From Heterodera schachtii (lineage: Eukaryota; Nematoda; Chromadorea; Rhabditida; Heteroderidae), in assembly GCA_023374025.1 (NCBI GenBank), contig SIJG01000003.1, forward strand, positions 2,324,416-2,388,415: DNA of 64,000 nt, written 5' to 3'. Below, in pieces: positions 32,736-43,481 of this stretch (position 1 is the first letter of the stretch; every line of letters starts with the position of its first letter). The position numbers and the translations under genes are program-made. The notes under the pieces were generated by a model. That model searched no databases and was not told the origin of the DNA. It saw nothing but the letters and a program-made list of their open reading frames with translations.

Positions 32736-34966
32736 TTATTGCGCACCAGCAATACCAATGACACCCAAAGCAATGGCTCCGCCCGCGTTCCCAGTCCTTT
32801 GGCTCTCCGATTGATCATCACCAACACCACGGCCTAAATGGCATTTGATCAAATCCGATAATGGTACATTTTTATAGTTACCCAAATCGTCTCGAAATTG
32901 GTGAACGACGAGCGCTCGGCCGATGACATTGTTGAAGCCATCGAACAGCGAAATGAGACCGTTGGTCTTGTTGACGATCGAAGGAAAATTTGTGCTGCCT
33001 CCGTCGATATTTCCCAAGTCGCCAATATGGCGATTGAAAAGGAAGAAATTCAGATATTATAACCAAAATCGTGGGGAAATTAACATTTTTAACAACAAAA
33101 CAACCTCAGGTCCACCATGGACTTGGTTGGTCGGATTGAAATGGCCACGAACCGTTTCGTAAGCACCAGACAAATCGCCAAACTCTAAAGTGTTATTTGG
33201 AAATGAAAAAGACATTGAATTGCCATGTATGGTGAAGCCATGTTGAGTCGAACCACTAAGGCCCGAAAGGTTTCCGCTAATCGTAACACTGGTGTCCCTC
33301 GTTTCCTAGGGATGAAAATATAATTGATGAATTTTTGGATCAACAGACCTGTTTGAATGTAATGGCCCCCTTCGTGTCCTTCAATTTCGGGCATACCAAC
33401 AAACACACAGCCTTCCTGGGACCCGAATCAAACTGTTGCGGATGCTTAAACAGAGAATGTAAATCAATTTAATTTCCTTTTCTTGTCAAAAATTACCACG
33501 GGGAGTTCCATGAGCTGTTGAAGTGCTTTGATCAGAGCTCCACATTTGGTGTTCCCATTCGCACAGCCCACCACCATATTCCACGTTTCAGTCGTCTCCG
33601 CAGCTCTGTATGCCTGGGTCAGTTCAAGGAGGAACTCCTTAAAATAAAATGCATCAAAAATTTGTAAATTTATGACATAAATTTCGACAATTTTTGGACA
33701 AAATCTGTTAACTAATTTAACTCAAATTTTCAAAAAAAAAAGTTTCCCGGCGGCGCCTATCGGCACCGCCCGCCTTACGCCCCACTTATTCCCAAAAAGT
33801 CTGAAAAATCTGATTTTTTGAGCTGATTGAATTCAAATAAATGATTTGCTTATTTCCTCACCAAAATTGTTAAAAATGATCATAGGAGGCGAAAAATATG
33901 AATTGATACATATTAATTGATTAATTTTCGATCCGCACCCTGCTCTAATACGGCGGTCCCAATAACACTTACGCGCTGAAAATCCTCCGAACGACTAGAC
34001 ATGTTCGTATCAAAAGCAAGGCCAATGACACCGCACGACAAAATGGGACCGGCATTTCCGCTCTCGCGGCTCCTTATCACGTCCTGTGTCCCCTCCCCTA
34101 AAATTGTAAAAGCAAAAAATAAGTGAATCCACTGGAATCGTTACCAAAGTCATCCTTTCGTGCATGTACAGCGACTGAGCGCCCAATAATGTTATTCTGA
34201 CCATACAGTGAGATCACTTTATCAGACCAATTCCTTTTAGCGACTCCATTCGGATCAGCGGTGATATTTCCCAAATCTCCAACGTGACGACTGACGGCCT
34301 GTAAATATTTCAAAACATTTTACATATTAAACACAAAGTTTGAGAATAATCGCTTTCACCAATTAAATAATTTGACAAAAAACCTCCGGTGGGCCATGTT
34401 TTTGGCCAGCATGACTAAAATGCTTTCCGGTTGAATGGAAATTGCCCACAGAAAGGTCGCCGAACTCTGAAAAAACACCATTTATCAGAAATCTAAGAAC
34501 AAATTAACGATTGATCGTCAGCGCATGCTGCTGGTCAGGACCGAGGCCGCTGATTTCAACCTTAACACGCACATCCTCTCCCTCTTTCTAAATTTTTAAA
34601 ATTTATTTTGGATTATTTTAATAAAAGCAAATTGCCTGCTGAAACACGACGGTTCCCACACCCTCTTTTGAGTCTGCCCGGTAGTTTGCGAGCACACAAA
34701 TTGCCTTCTTGTCGGGTGCCTGTTAAGGAAAAGTGTTAAATATGAAAACATATAAATCTCCATTTTCAGTGTCGCTTTGTTAGAAATTCAAGTTGATGCG
34801 AGTAATTCCCTCAAACCGTACGTACATGTGGCACATCCATCAGTCTGTCCAGAGCCACCATAACGTTGTTGCATGCGATATCATCACGCGCCGTCCCCCT
34901 CACAACGTTCCATTTTTGTCCAGCTGCTGTCGCGTCTCGGTAGTTCTCTTTGAGCTTGAAAAATGC
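32736..34966 (-). CDS. Tandem SOD-like protein, copy 1 (3' splice site of last part lost)
   Basis: Exons: 34966-34826, 34719-34636, 34587-34509, 34466-34384, 34298-34145, 34097-33973, 33637-33497, 33444-33349, 33305-33105, about 33033-32882, 32833-32736. They encode module A (47 aa), Cu/Zn-SOD domain 1, module A' (47 aa) and SOD domain 2. SOD hallmarks: [61 protein letters not shown]. Zn ligands His63/71/80 and Asp83 and His120 are present. Cu ligand His46 is Thr in both domains, His48 is Asn in domain 1, and Arg143 is lost in both. Intron 34635-34588 has a GC donor. A 21-bp deletion compared with copy 2 removed the acceptor before RHIGDLGN, so this copy may be non-functional or mis-spliced. 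The leader exon is unresolved (a hydrophobic frame ending GAGCTC|GTGAGC lies near 35180 but lacks an ATG). Confidence 0.8.
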
Positions 34967-34977
34967 CTAAATTAAAT

Positions 34978-35967
34978 TGAATTTCAAATAAACCGTCTCA
35001 AAAAGGCTCAAACAGCGAACACCGAACACAAAAGGAAACGCACAAAAAAAACCAATAAAAAACTAATGGAAATGAGAAAAGGAAGAAAAAAGAGTTAATC
35101 ACCACATTTAGACAAAAACATTTGAATAAATACCAAAAATAAAATAACAGAATTGAAGAAAGCTCACGAGCTCAGAAAATGGTGTTAGTGCAAAAATAAA
35201 AAGACAAGTCCAAACAGCAAAAACGAAAATTAAAAAAAAGCGGAAACATCCAAAATCATACAGAAACCCAAATTTTCCGCCATAATGAAGCACGAGGTAG
35301 CATTAATTTGCATAAAACAAGGGACGAGAGGCAAATGCTCGCGTGGGCATGTTCTCTTCGAACACAGAGAACAATTTCGAACAAAAGTTCGGCTGGGAGT
35401 TTCCTTCCCATTTGGTCGTCGGCCAAAATGTTCTACCCTGTGTTTCAGTTTCAAAATCCATTTCAATTTTTGAATTCCCCTCCCACAAACTTGGAGGATG
35501 AATTTTTGGGAATTTACAGCTGTTAAGCATACGGAAATAGAAAAAATTATACAGAAGATTGGATGAAATTTTTAGAAGAAGTCGGAAGGGAGCCGTCGAG
35601 AGGATAACTGTAAACGAACGGAACAGACTAATTTTACTGTCGTAAGGGGTGGAAGACCACCCAAATGCAAGATTTATTATGCTAGGAAAACCAACCGAAT
35701 CATCCATTGCGGTTTTTCACTTGATTGTGATGTAAATACAGGTCAAAAACGAAACTAATAAATCTAAACAAGAAAATAACTAAAAGCCGAAATAAATATT
35801 ATTAATAAGAAATTTAAACGAAGACAAAGCGAAATGAAAAGAAGAACGACTGATGAGAGAATGGGCTCTGCTGAAGACAAAAGAATGCCCGGGTCAAAAG
35901 GGAATCGATAAATGGACTATGCGACGTGCACAGCTGCCCGGTGGGGTCAACTGGGCGTCGCAACTGG
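34978..35967. other. Duplicated non-coding flank of the SOD-like gene
   Basis: Contains frames of 60-134 codons on both strands, but none has splice partners or family similarity, and several differ in stops between the two units. A hydrophobic stretch on the minus strand (RFFLIFVFAVWTCLFIFAL, about 35185-35245) ends at a good donor and could be a signal exon; in unit 2 the same frame contains TAA. Confidence 0.4.
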
Positions 35968-35982
35968 GCGATGGGAACCGGT

Positions 35983-36100
35983 CACTTCGGCGCGGCTACT
36001 TCGGCGCGGGTATTTCGGCGCGGGGTTTTTTCGGCGTGAGCTTTTTCGGCGCGGCCACTTCGGCGCGACCACTTCGGCACCCTATATAAAATGACTATTT
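35983..36100. repeat. Minisatellite of TTCGGCGCG units
   Basis: At least eight units of the form (n)nACTTCGGCGCGGC, 13-16 bp each, follow the end of duplication unit 1 and end before AAAATGACTATTTCGGCGCCG. Absent at the end of unit 2. Confidence 0.85.
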
Positions 36101-36879
36101 CGGCGCCGAAAAATTTTCAAAAATCTTGAGGAAACCCTTTCAAAAGCAAAAAAATTCCTTCTGTGAACTACACACAGACTAATTTTAATAAAGTTTAAAA
36201 AATTGTTTTGAAGTGTTGTGTACCATCGAATACCTAGTCAATTTTGAATTTTAACTCAAATTCAATATAAATATTCGAAATTTGAGTCAGGGGTTCTGAA
36301 TTAGGCAAGTCTATTGTCAGATTGTGATCAGCACCCTCGAAAACTTACTGATTGGTGATTTTGAACCAAAATATAAAAGTTAATTTGGGACCATAATTAT
36401 GCACCAATGCTCACCATTGCATTAGCACGTTACTTTGAACGAAAATAGCATAAGTTATATGCACAAGGAAAGGCAAATTAAGTGACCACTTTTAAAAATT
36501 TTTTCAATTTTTTTTTTGGTCAAAATTTTTTTTTGTTTAAAAAGTCCTGAAACCAAGTACCCGGGGGTTCTTTATTCACCATAATTGTGCTATTAATACT
36601 TAATATTCATCATTAAACTAGGGTTGGGCCCGCGACCCCGCCCCGACTTTCCGACCCTTAACCCCGACTCGGGGTCGGGGTTAAATATCCCTTACTCTTA
36701 TACTAAGTAGGAGGAAGCTCCGCCCCTTTTTGGTCGAGTTAAATTGGCGTGGCGTTTTGTTTTTCAGTGAAAAGAAGATAAATTGAAAAGAGGACGTTAT
36801 AAAGAGAAAAAGTGATGTAAGACATACTACAGCCAAAAAAGGGTTATTTATTCAATTTTGTTTACGTTTTTTGTTTTTT

Positions 36880-37346
36880 AAGAGAGAGCAAGCGAGAGAG
36901 AGGAAAGAAGGAAAAAGAGAATAAGTTATGGAGAAAGGAAATGATAGAGATAGAGCGAGGAGAGAGAGGAGAGGAAGCGAGAGAGAGAAAGTGAGATGAA
37001 CGAAGAGAGTAAAGGAAAGAGAGGAGAGGAAAGAAGGAGAACAGAGCAAAGAAAAAAAGAGCAAAAAAAAAAGAGAGAGGGGAGAAAGAGAGAAGGGGGA
37101 GAGAGGAATGAGAGGAGAGAGAGGGAGATTGTGGGAAGAGTAACAGAAGAATGGGTAAAAAAACGTGTTGGAGGGAGAGAGAGAAGATAAAGAAAGAGAG
37201 AGAGAACAAAAAAAAGTGTGTGGGGAAGAAAGGAGAGAATGTGAGAGAGGGAGTGAGGAGAACACGAGAAAGGGAGAAAAACAAAAAAAGAGAAAGGTGA
37301 GGGGAGAAGAGAAGAGAGAAGGGAGAGAAAATGAGAATGACGTGAG

Positions 37347-37379
<33 letters not shown>

Positions 37380-37445
37380 AAAGGAAAGAAAAAGAGAGGG
37401 AAGAAAGATAGAAAGAAAAAAGAGAGAGATAAAGAAAGAGAAGAA
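36880..37445. repeat. GA-rich purine tract (unit 2)
   Basis: Copy of the 30520-31085 tract with several small length differences, as expected for a slippage-prone repeat. Confidence 0.9.
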
Positions 37446-37677
37446 TGAGTCGTTGCTCAGTTCCAATGTTGACACATATTTCCGAGGCAACAACCATCGC
37501 AAATTTGCGTCCATAGTTGAACAAAACACCGACACACATCAATCCGGCACCGCCGGTGAACAACGGATTTGCGGTGAACGCGTCGAAAAGGCCCCCTTTT
37601 GGGGCAATTGCGAGTGAAGCGCCAACTTCTGTAGACAGAGCTGACGAAGAAGGGAAAAGCGATGAAAAACTATTCAT
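37440..37677 (-). pseudogene. BCS1-like N-terminal fragment with frameshift (unit 2)
   Basis: Same structure as the copy in unit 1, starting at ATG 37677 and carrying the same shift between LFNYGRKFAMVVA and RKYVSTLELSND. One residue differs (Leu to Phe in the GRK(L/F)AM segment). No downstream exon was found. Confidence 0.6.
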
Positions 37678-38110
37678 TTGAGCAGTGCTAAACGACTAAT
37701 TAAAAGAAAAGCATAAATTGTCCACTAACTTTTAGGCCATTTCTTTTTGAACTTCTTCAAAAGTTTTTGTCTCAATTTGATCATCCTGTCATTATAATTC
37801 ATACCAGACAGGTACAAAAATAAGGTAGAATTAAAATACATATAAACGCAGAATTGGATTTCTATGTTTTTACAAAATTGCATTAAAAAAGGGTGTGGTC
37901 ATTTTTATGTGCCCGTAAAACAAATATGTAATTGAAACCAAGTCATACAAAACCAAAGCAAAAATAAAGCGAAACGTCTGAAGAAAGTCTCCCTGAGAAA
38001 AGCAACAGCAACGGAATGCTCAAATAATAATAAATACGCCGTTTCTTTCCCTCCTCTCTTCTCTTCTCATTGGCACCGAACTTCGTCCGCCCGGTCATTT
38101 CCACCCCGCT

Positions 38111-40366
38111 TTATTGCGCACCAGCAATACCAATGACACCCAAAGCAATGGCTCCGCCCGCGTTCCCAGTCCTTTGGCTCTCCGATTGATCATCACCAAC
38201 ACCACGGCCTAAATGGCATTTGATCAAATCCGATAATGGTACATTTTTATAGTTACCCAAATCGTCTCGAAATTGGTGAACGACGAGCGCTCGGCCGATG
38301 ACATTGTTGAAGCCATCGAACAGCGAAATGAGACCGTTGGTCTTGTTGACGATCGAAGGAAAATTTGTGCTGCCTCCGTCGATATTTCCCAAGTCGCCAA
38401 TATGGCGAACAGTATCCTAATTAGAAAAGTTGAAAAGGAAGAAATTCAGATATTATAACCAAAATCGTGGGGAAATTAACATTTTTAACAACAAAACAAC
38501 CTCAGGTCCACCATGGACTTGGTTGGTCGGATTGAAATGGCCACGAACCGTTTCGTAAGCACCAGACAAATCGCCAAACTCTAAAGTGTTATTTGGAAAT
38601 GAAAAAGACATTGAATTGCCATGTATGGTGAAGCCATGTTGAGTCGAACCACTAAGGCCCGAAAGGTTTCCGCTAATCGTAACACTGGTGTCCCTCGTTT
38701 CCTAGGGATGAAAATATAATTGATGAATTTTTGGATCAACAGACCTGTTTGAATGTAATGGCCCCCTTCGTGTCCTTCAATTTCGGGCATACCAACAAAC
38801 ACACAGCCTTCCTGGGACCCGAATCAAACTGTTGCGGATGCTTAAACAGAGAATGTAAATCAATTTAATTTCCTTTTCTTGTCAAAAATTACCACGGGGA
38901 GTTCCATGAGCTGTTGAAGTGCTTTGATCAGAGCTCCACATTTGGTGTTCCCATTCGCACAGCCCACCACCATATTCCACCTTTTAGTCGTCTCCGCAGT
39001 TCTGTATGCCTGGGTCAGTTCAAGGAGGAACTCCTTAAAATAAAATGCATCAAAAATTTGTAAATTTATGACATAAAAATTTCGACAATTTTTGGACAAA
39101 ATCTGTTAACTAATTTAACTCAAATTTTCAAAAAAAAAAGTTTCCCGGCGGCGCCTATCGGCACCGCCCGCCTTACGCCCCACTTATTCCCAAAAAGTCT
39201 GAAAAATCTGATTTTTTGAGCTGATTGAATTCAAATAAATGATTTGCTTATTTCCTCACCAAAATTGTTAAAAATTATCATAGGAGGCGAAAAATATGAA
39301 ATTTGATACATATTAATTGATTAATTTTCGATCCGCACCCTGCTCTAATACGGCGGTCCCAATAACACTTACGCGCTGAAAATCCTCCGAACGCGTTGAC
39401 ATGTTCGTATCAAAAGCAAGGCCAACGACACCGCACGACAAAATGGGACCGGCATTTCCGCTCTCGCGGCTCCTTATCACGTCCTGTGTCCCCTCCCCTA
39501 AAATTGTAAAAGCAAAAAATAAGTGAATCCACTGGAATCGTTACCAAAGTCATCCTTTCGTGCATGTACAGCGACTGAGCGCCCAATAATGTTATTCTGA
39601 CCATACAGTGAGATCATTTTATCAGACCAATTCCTTTTAGCGACTCCATTCGGATCAGCGGTGATATTTCCCAAATCTCCAACGTGACGACTGACGGCCT
39701 GTAAATATTTCAAAACATTTTACATATTAAACACAAAGTTTGAGAATAATCGCTTTCACCAATTAAATAATTTGACAAAAAACCTCCGGTGGGCCATGTT
39801 TTTGGCCAGCATGACTAAAATGCTTTCCAGTTGAATGGAAATTGCCCACAGAAAGGTCGCCGAACTCTGAAAAAACACCATTTATCAGAAATCTAAGAAC
39901 AAATTAACGATTGATCGTCAGCGCATGCTGCTGGTCAGGACCGAGGCCGCTGATTTCAACCTTAACACGCACATCCTCTCCCTCTTTCTAAATTTTTAAA
40001 ATTTATTTTGGATTATTTTAATAAAAGCAAATTGCCTGCTGAAACACGACGGTTCCCACACCCTCTTTTGAGTCTGCCCGGTAGTTTGCGAGCACACAAA
40101 TTGCCTTCTTGTCGGGTGCCTGTTAAGGAAAAGTGTTAAATATGAAAACATATAAATCTCCATTTTCAGTGTCGCTTTGTTAGAAATTCAAGTTGATGCG
40201 AGTAATTCCCTCAAACCGTACGTACATGTGGCACATCCATCAGTCTGTCCAGAGCCACCATAACGTTGTTGCATGCGATATCATCACGCGCCGTCCCCCT
40301 CACAACGTTCCATTTTTGTCCAGCTGCTGTCGCGTCTCGGTAGTTCTCTTTGAGCTTGAAAAATGC
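38111..40366 (-). CDS. Tandem SOD-like protein, copy 2 (apparently intact core)
   Basis: Exons: 40366-40226 (module A), 40119-40036, 39987-39909, 39866-39784, 39698-39545, 39497-39373 (SOD 1), 39033-38893 (module A'), 38840-38745, 38701-38501, 38416-38257, 38208-38111 (SOD 2). All phases close, giving 453 aa before any leader. The acceptor CTAATTAG lost in copy 1 is present here. The last intron (38256-38209) is 48 bp, in frame and stop-free, so its retention would add 16 residues. Domain 1 reads QHALTINQFGDLS where active SODs have HGFHVHEFGD; domain 2 reads [10 protein letters not shown]. Zn ligands (KHF/GHF, KHG/VHG, RHVGD/RHIGD) are intact in both. Domain 1 keeps Cys146 (ILSCGVIG); domain 2 does not. 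Expected role: extracellular, metal-binding but not a normal superoxide dismutase. Several amino-acid changes against copy 1 (for example AET to KRW region, Val to Met) show divergence. Confidence 0.85.
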
Positions 40367-41403
40367 CTAAATTAAATTGAATTTCAAATAAACCGTCTCA
40401 AAAAGGCTCAAACAGCGAACACCGAACACAAAAGGAAACGCACAAAAAAACCAATAAAAAACTAATGGAAATGAGAAAAGGAAGAAAAAAGAGTTAATCA
40501 CCACATTTAGACAAAAACATTTGAATAAATACCAAAAATAAAATAACAGAATTGAAGAAAGCTCACGAGCTCAGAAAATGGTGTTAGTGCAAAAATAAAA
40601 AGACAAGTCCAAACAGCAAAAACGAAAATTTAAAAAAAGCGGAAACATCCAAAATCATACAGAAACCCAAATTTTCCGCCATAATGAAGCACGAGGTAGC
40701 ATTAATTTGCATAAAACAAGGGACGAGAGGCAAATGCTCGCGTGGGCATGTTCTCTTCGAACACAGAGAACAATTTCGAACAAAAGTTCGGCTGGGAGTT
40801 TCCTTCCCATTTGGTCGTCGGCCAAAATGTTCTACCCTGTGTTTCAGTTTCAAAATCCATTTCAATTTTTGAATTCCCCTCCCACAAACTTGGAGGATGA
40901 ATTTTTGGGAATTTACAGCTGTTAAGCATACGGAAATAGAAAAAATTATACAGAAGATTGGATGAAATTTTTAGAAGAAGTCGGAAGGGAGCCGTCGAGA
41001 GGATAACTGTAAACGAACGGAACAGACTAATTTTACTGTCGTAAGGGGTGGAAGACCACCCAAATGCAAGATTTATTATGCTAGGAAAACCAACCGAATC
41101 ATCCATTGCGGTTTTTCACTTGATTGTGATGTAAATACAGGTCAAAAACGAAACGAATAAATCTAAACAAGAAAATAACTAAAAGCCGAAATAAATATTA
41201 TTAATAAGAAATTTAAACGAAGACAAAGCGAAATGAAAAGAAGAACGACTGATGAGAGAATGGGCTCTGCTGAAGACAGAAGAATGCCCGGGTCAAAAGG
41301 GAATCGATAAATGGACTATGCGACGTGCACAGCTGCCCGGTGGGGTCAACTGGGCGTCGCCAAGTGGGAGATAGACCAAATGGGCGATGGTCAACTGGGT
41401 GAT

Positions 41404-41478
41404 ATAGCAGGAGTGGGATGAGGAGTGAAAAATACCGCGGTCGCGAATTAAATTTGCCGCAGTCGCGGATCGCGCATT
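41404..41478. repeat. 75-bp direct repeat, left copy
   Basis: GCAGGAGTGGGATGAGGAGT followed by a CCGCGGTCGCGAATT / GCCGCAGTCGCGGATCGCG pair. It is repeated almost perfectly at 42380-42456, so the two copies bracket the large palindrome. Confidence 0.85.
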
Positions 41479-41819
41479 TAAACAAGGCTGCGAAAACGCC
41501 AAAAAACCCGGCTAATTTAAGAAAATGGTCGAGAATTTCCCTTGTAAAAACGGAAGAGCCGATCTCGAGTTAGAAAAGAGACTTTCAAAAAACAAGAGAG
41601 AATTCGATAGAAAAAGCAAAAAAAGGTATAAATATTGATCATATGGCCCAGAGCCAAAAATGGTCGAAATATATACCAATCGATAGCATCGATAGCTCTC
41701 GGTCTGTAATGGAAGAATCCGAAAGAATTTTTTTGCGGAAACCGATCCCTGAAGAGTTACAGACCCGGGACTGAAATGGCTTTGGGACTGAACCGTCCAC
41801 TGACTTAAAATGCATGGAA

Positions 41820-42386
41820 TTGCGATAAAATGCATATGAATCAATTCCGCACGGTCCGCTAATTATGAATCCGTAAGAATTTTTGGATAAAAATGAAATT
41901 GACAAAAGTTATGGGTCCTAAAAAATATCAGAAACTGACTGATTAAAAAAATTAATTTAGCTGAGCCAAAAAAAGGTAAAATACTTCAGTTTTTGAACTT
42001 CTCAAAAGGGAGCATGCGAAGACGGAGCAAGTAGTGGGTCGAGACGGAGGGCGGAGGAAGCAGTCTGACGAGCGCCACAGGCGGTTGACTGCGGGGGCCC
42101 GAAGGGCCCCCGCCAATCAGTCAATCGCCTGCGGATCACGCGCGGACTTCTTCCGTAGCCCGTAGTCTCGCCCCACCTACTGACCGCCGTAGTCGAGTGT
42201 GCGGCGGTTTTTTAGCGCAATAAGCTAAATTCAATGTTTCAACTTTGACGAATTTTTTTTTTGACTGAACCGATTTTTAGGGGACCTATAACTTTTGTTA
42301 ATTTCTTTTTTATCCAAAAATTCCTTCGTATTCTAATTAAGAGACGATGAGGAATCGATTGATATGCTTTTTATCGTATAGCAGGC
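41820..42386. repeat. Large foldback palindrome centred at 42103
   Basis: Arms are reverse complements about a GGGGGCCC-GAA-GGGCCCCC centre. For example GGATAAAAATGAAATTGACA (41885) mirrors TTAATTTCTTTTTTATCC (about 42305), and AAATGCATATGAATCAATTC mirrors GATTGATATGC. The inner 240 bp (about 42000-42235, GC-rich, ending GCGGCGGTTTTTTAGCG) recurs inverted at 60535-60780. Confidence 0.8.
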
Positions 42387-42456
42387 GTGGGATGAGGAGT
42401 GAAAAATACCGCGGTCGCGAATTAAATTTGCCGCAGTCGCGGATCGCGCATTTAAT
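42380..42456. repeat. 75-bp direct repeat, right copy
   Basis: Second copy of the 41404-41478 repeat in the same orientation. Confidence 0.85.
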
Positions 42457-42954
42457 CACAAAATTTTAAACCTTTTTAAACATACTAACTTTTTTTAAAA
42501 ATTTATTATAAAAAATTAATTAAAATCCAGATGTATACACAATTTGCGACGCGACTGGATGGGTCTTGGGTGGGCCAGTGTCCAAATTTGCGAAGGGGTT
42601 CTAATCCAGGGTTTCGGTTTGTTCTTATTTCTAAGAAATGTTCTGATTTGGAGGGTCCAAATTTTATAAAACAAAAATGTCCCGATTTTTGGTTAGCGAG
42701 TAGGGAACGGCAAAATCGACTCTTTTTAGTCGTTAAAATACCCTTCGACTAAAACATCGATTCTTAATTATTTCGATGTTCAGAACGCCAAACGATGTTT
42801 TCATCGATGTTTTTGAATTAAATTGGTAAAATTACAAAAAAATGGAATATGCAAATGTAAAAGAAAAAGAAATGGGCGGGTGGGAGAATACGGGGCCAAC
42901 CCGACGGAGAGCCAGTCAGCAACAACACAATTGATTGCATTAGAGACCGGAATT

Positions 42955-43085
42955 TTGAAATGGCCGGGACCGGGACTTGAAAAATCGACCGGGACGGGAT
43001 CCCGGGACCGGGACTCCCGTTTTTCCGGGACTCCCGGTCCCGGTCCCAATTTTTGGACCGGGATACCGCCGGGACCGGGACTTTT
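42955..43085. repeat. GGGACCGGGA low-complexity repeat
   Basis: Short units of GGGACC/GGTCCC on both strands, with the word ATGGCCGGGAC...GACGGGATCCCGG. The same word order recurs at 43490-43545, 59765-59815 and 61610-61690, so it is a dispersed family rather than one local satellite. Confidence 0.8.
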
Positions 43086-43481
43086 TCAAAATTTTTGAAA
43101 TTTTGATCAAAAATTCGCATTTTTTTTTAAATTTTAATTTTTGCATATAATTATATTAAGCCTGTAAATCGGCCATTTTTGCTTTTCAAAACCCTTTTAA
43201 GGTGCATTTTTTCAAAAAAATTTGGGGTACAAGGGGGGTCCGGCGGTGCCGATAGGCACCGACGGGGAAAGTTTGAAAATTTGTGTGTGATTTGTTAACA
43301 GATTTACACCAAAAAATGACAAAATTTTGCTATTTTGACTCAATTTTTAGGACAAGGATTTTTATGGGCCGGTGGGAAATTTTTTTTATAGATTTTTACA
43401 TTCATATTAAGCAATTTTCCCCAAAAATTACTTTTCGCCAAAAAAATTATAATTTTTTTTAAATTTGGTGCAGTTTCACTG

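Larger units (their letters stand above)
30113..35967. repeat. Tandem segmental duplication, unit 1
   Basis: This block and 36481-41366 are near-identical copies in direct orientation, separated by about 510 bp. Shared order: GTACCCGGGGGTTC flank, AG-rich tract, BCS1 fragment, SOD-like gene, and a 0.8-kb non-coding 3' part. Apart from scattered substitutions, unit 1 differs by a 976-bp hAT insertion (31489-32464) and a 21-bp deletion after 33033. Confidence 0.95.
36481..41366. repeat. Tandem segmental duplication, unit 2
   Basis: Direct copy of 30113-35967 lacking the hAT insertion and keeping the 21-bp splice-site segment (about 38409-38429). It probably reflects the older arrangement. Its right edge changes at CAACTGGGCGTCGCCAAG, the left edge at GACCACTTTTAAAAATTTTTTC. 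Confidence 0.95.

Noticed and set aside
35302..35707. 134-codon minus-strand frame repeated in both duplication units (also 40702-41106)
   Set aside because: No family match, no splice partner leading into the SOD-like exons, and neighbouring frames are equally open; kept as non-coding flank.
42000..42235. CRISPR- or rRNA-like structured locus
   Set aside because: Only a single hairpin-rich core with no spacer array or rRNA similarity; treated as a foldback repeat core.
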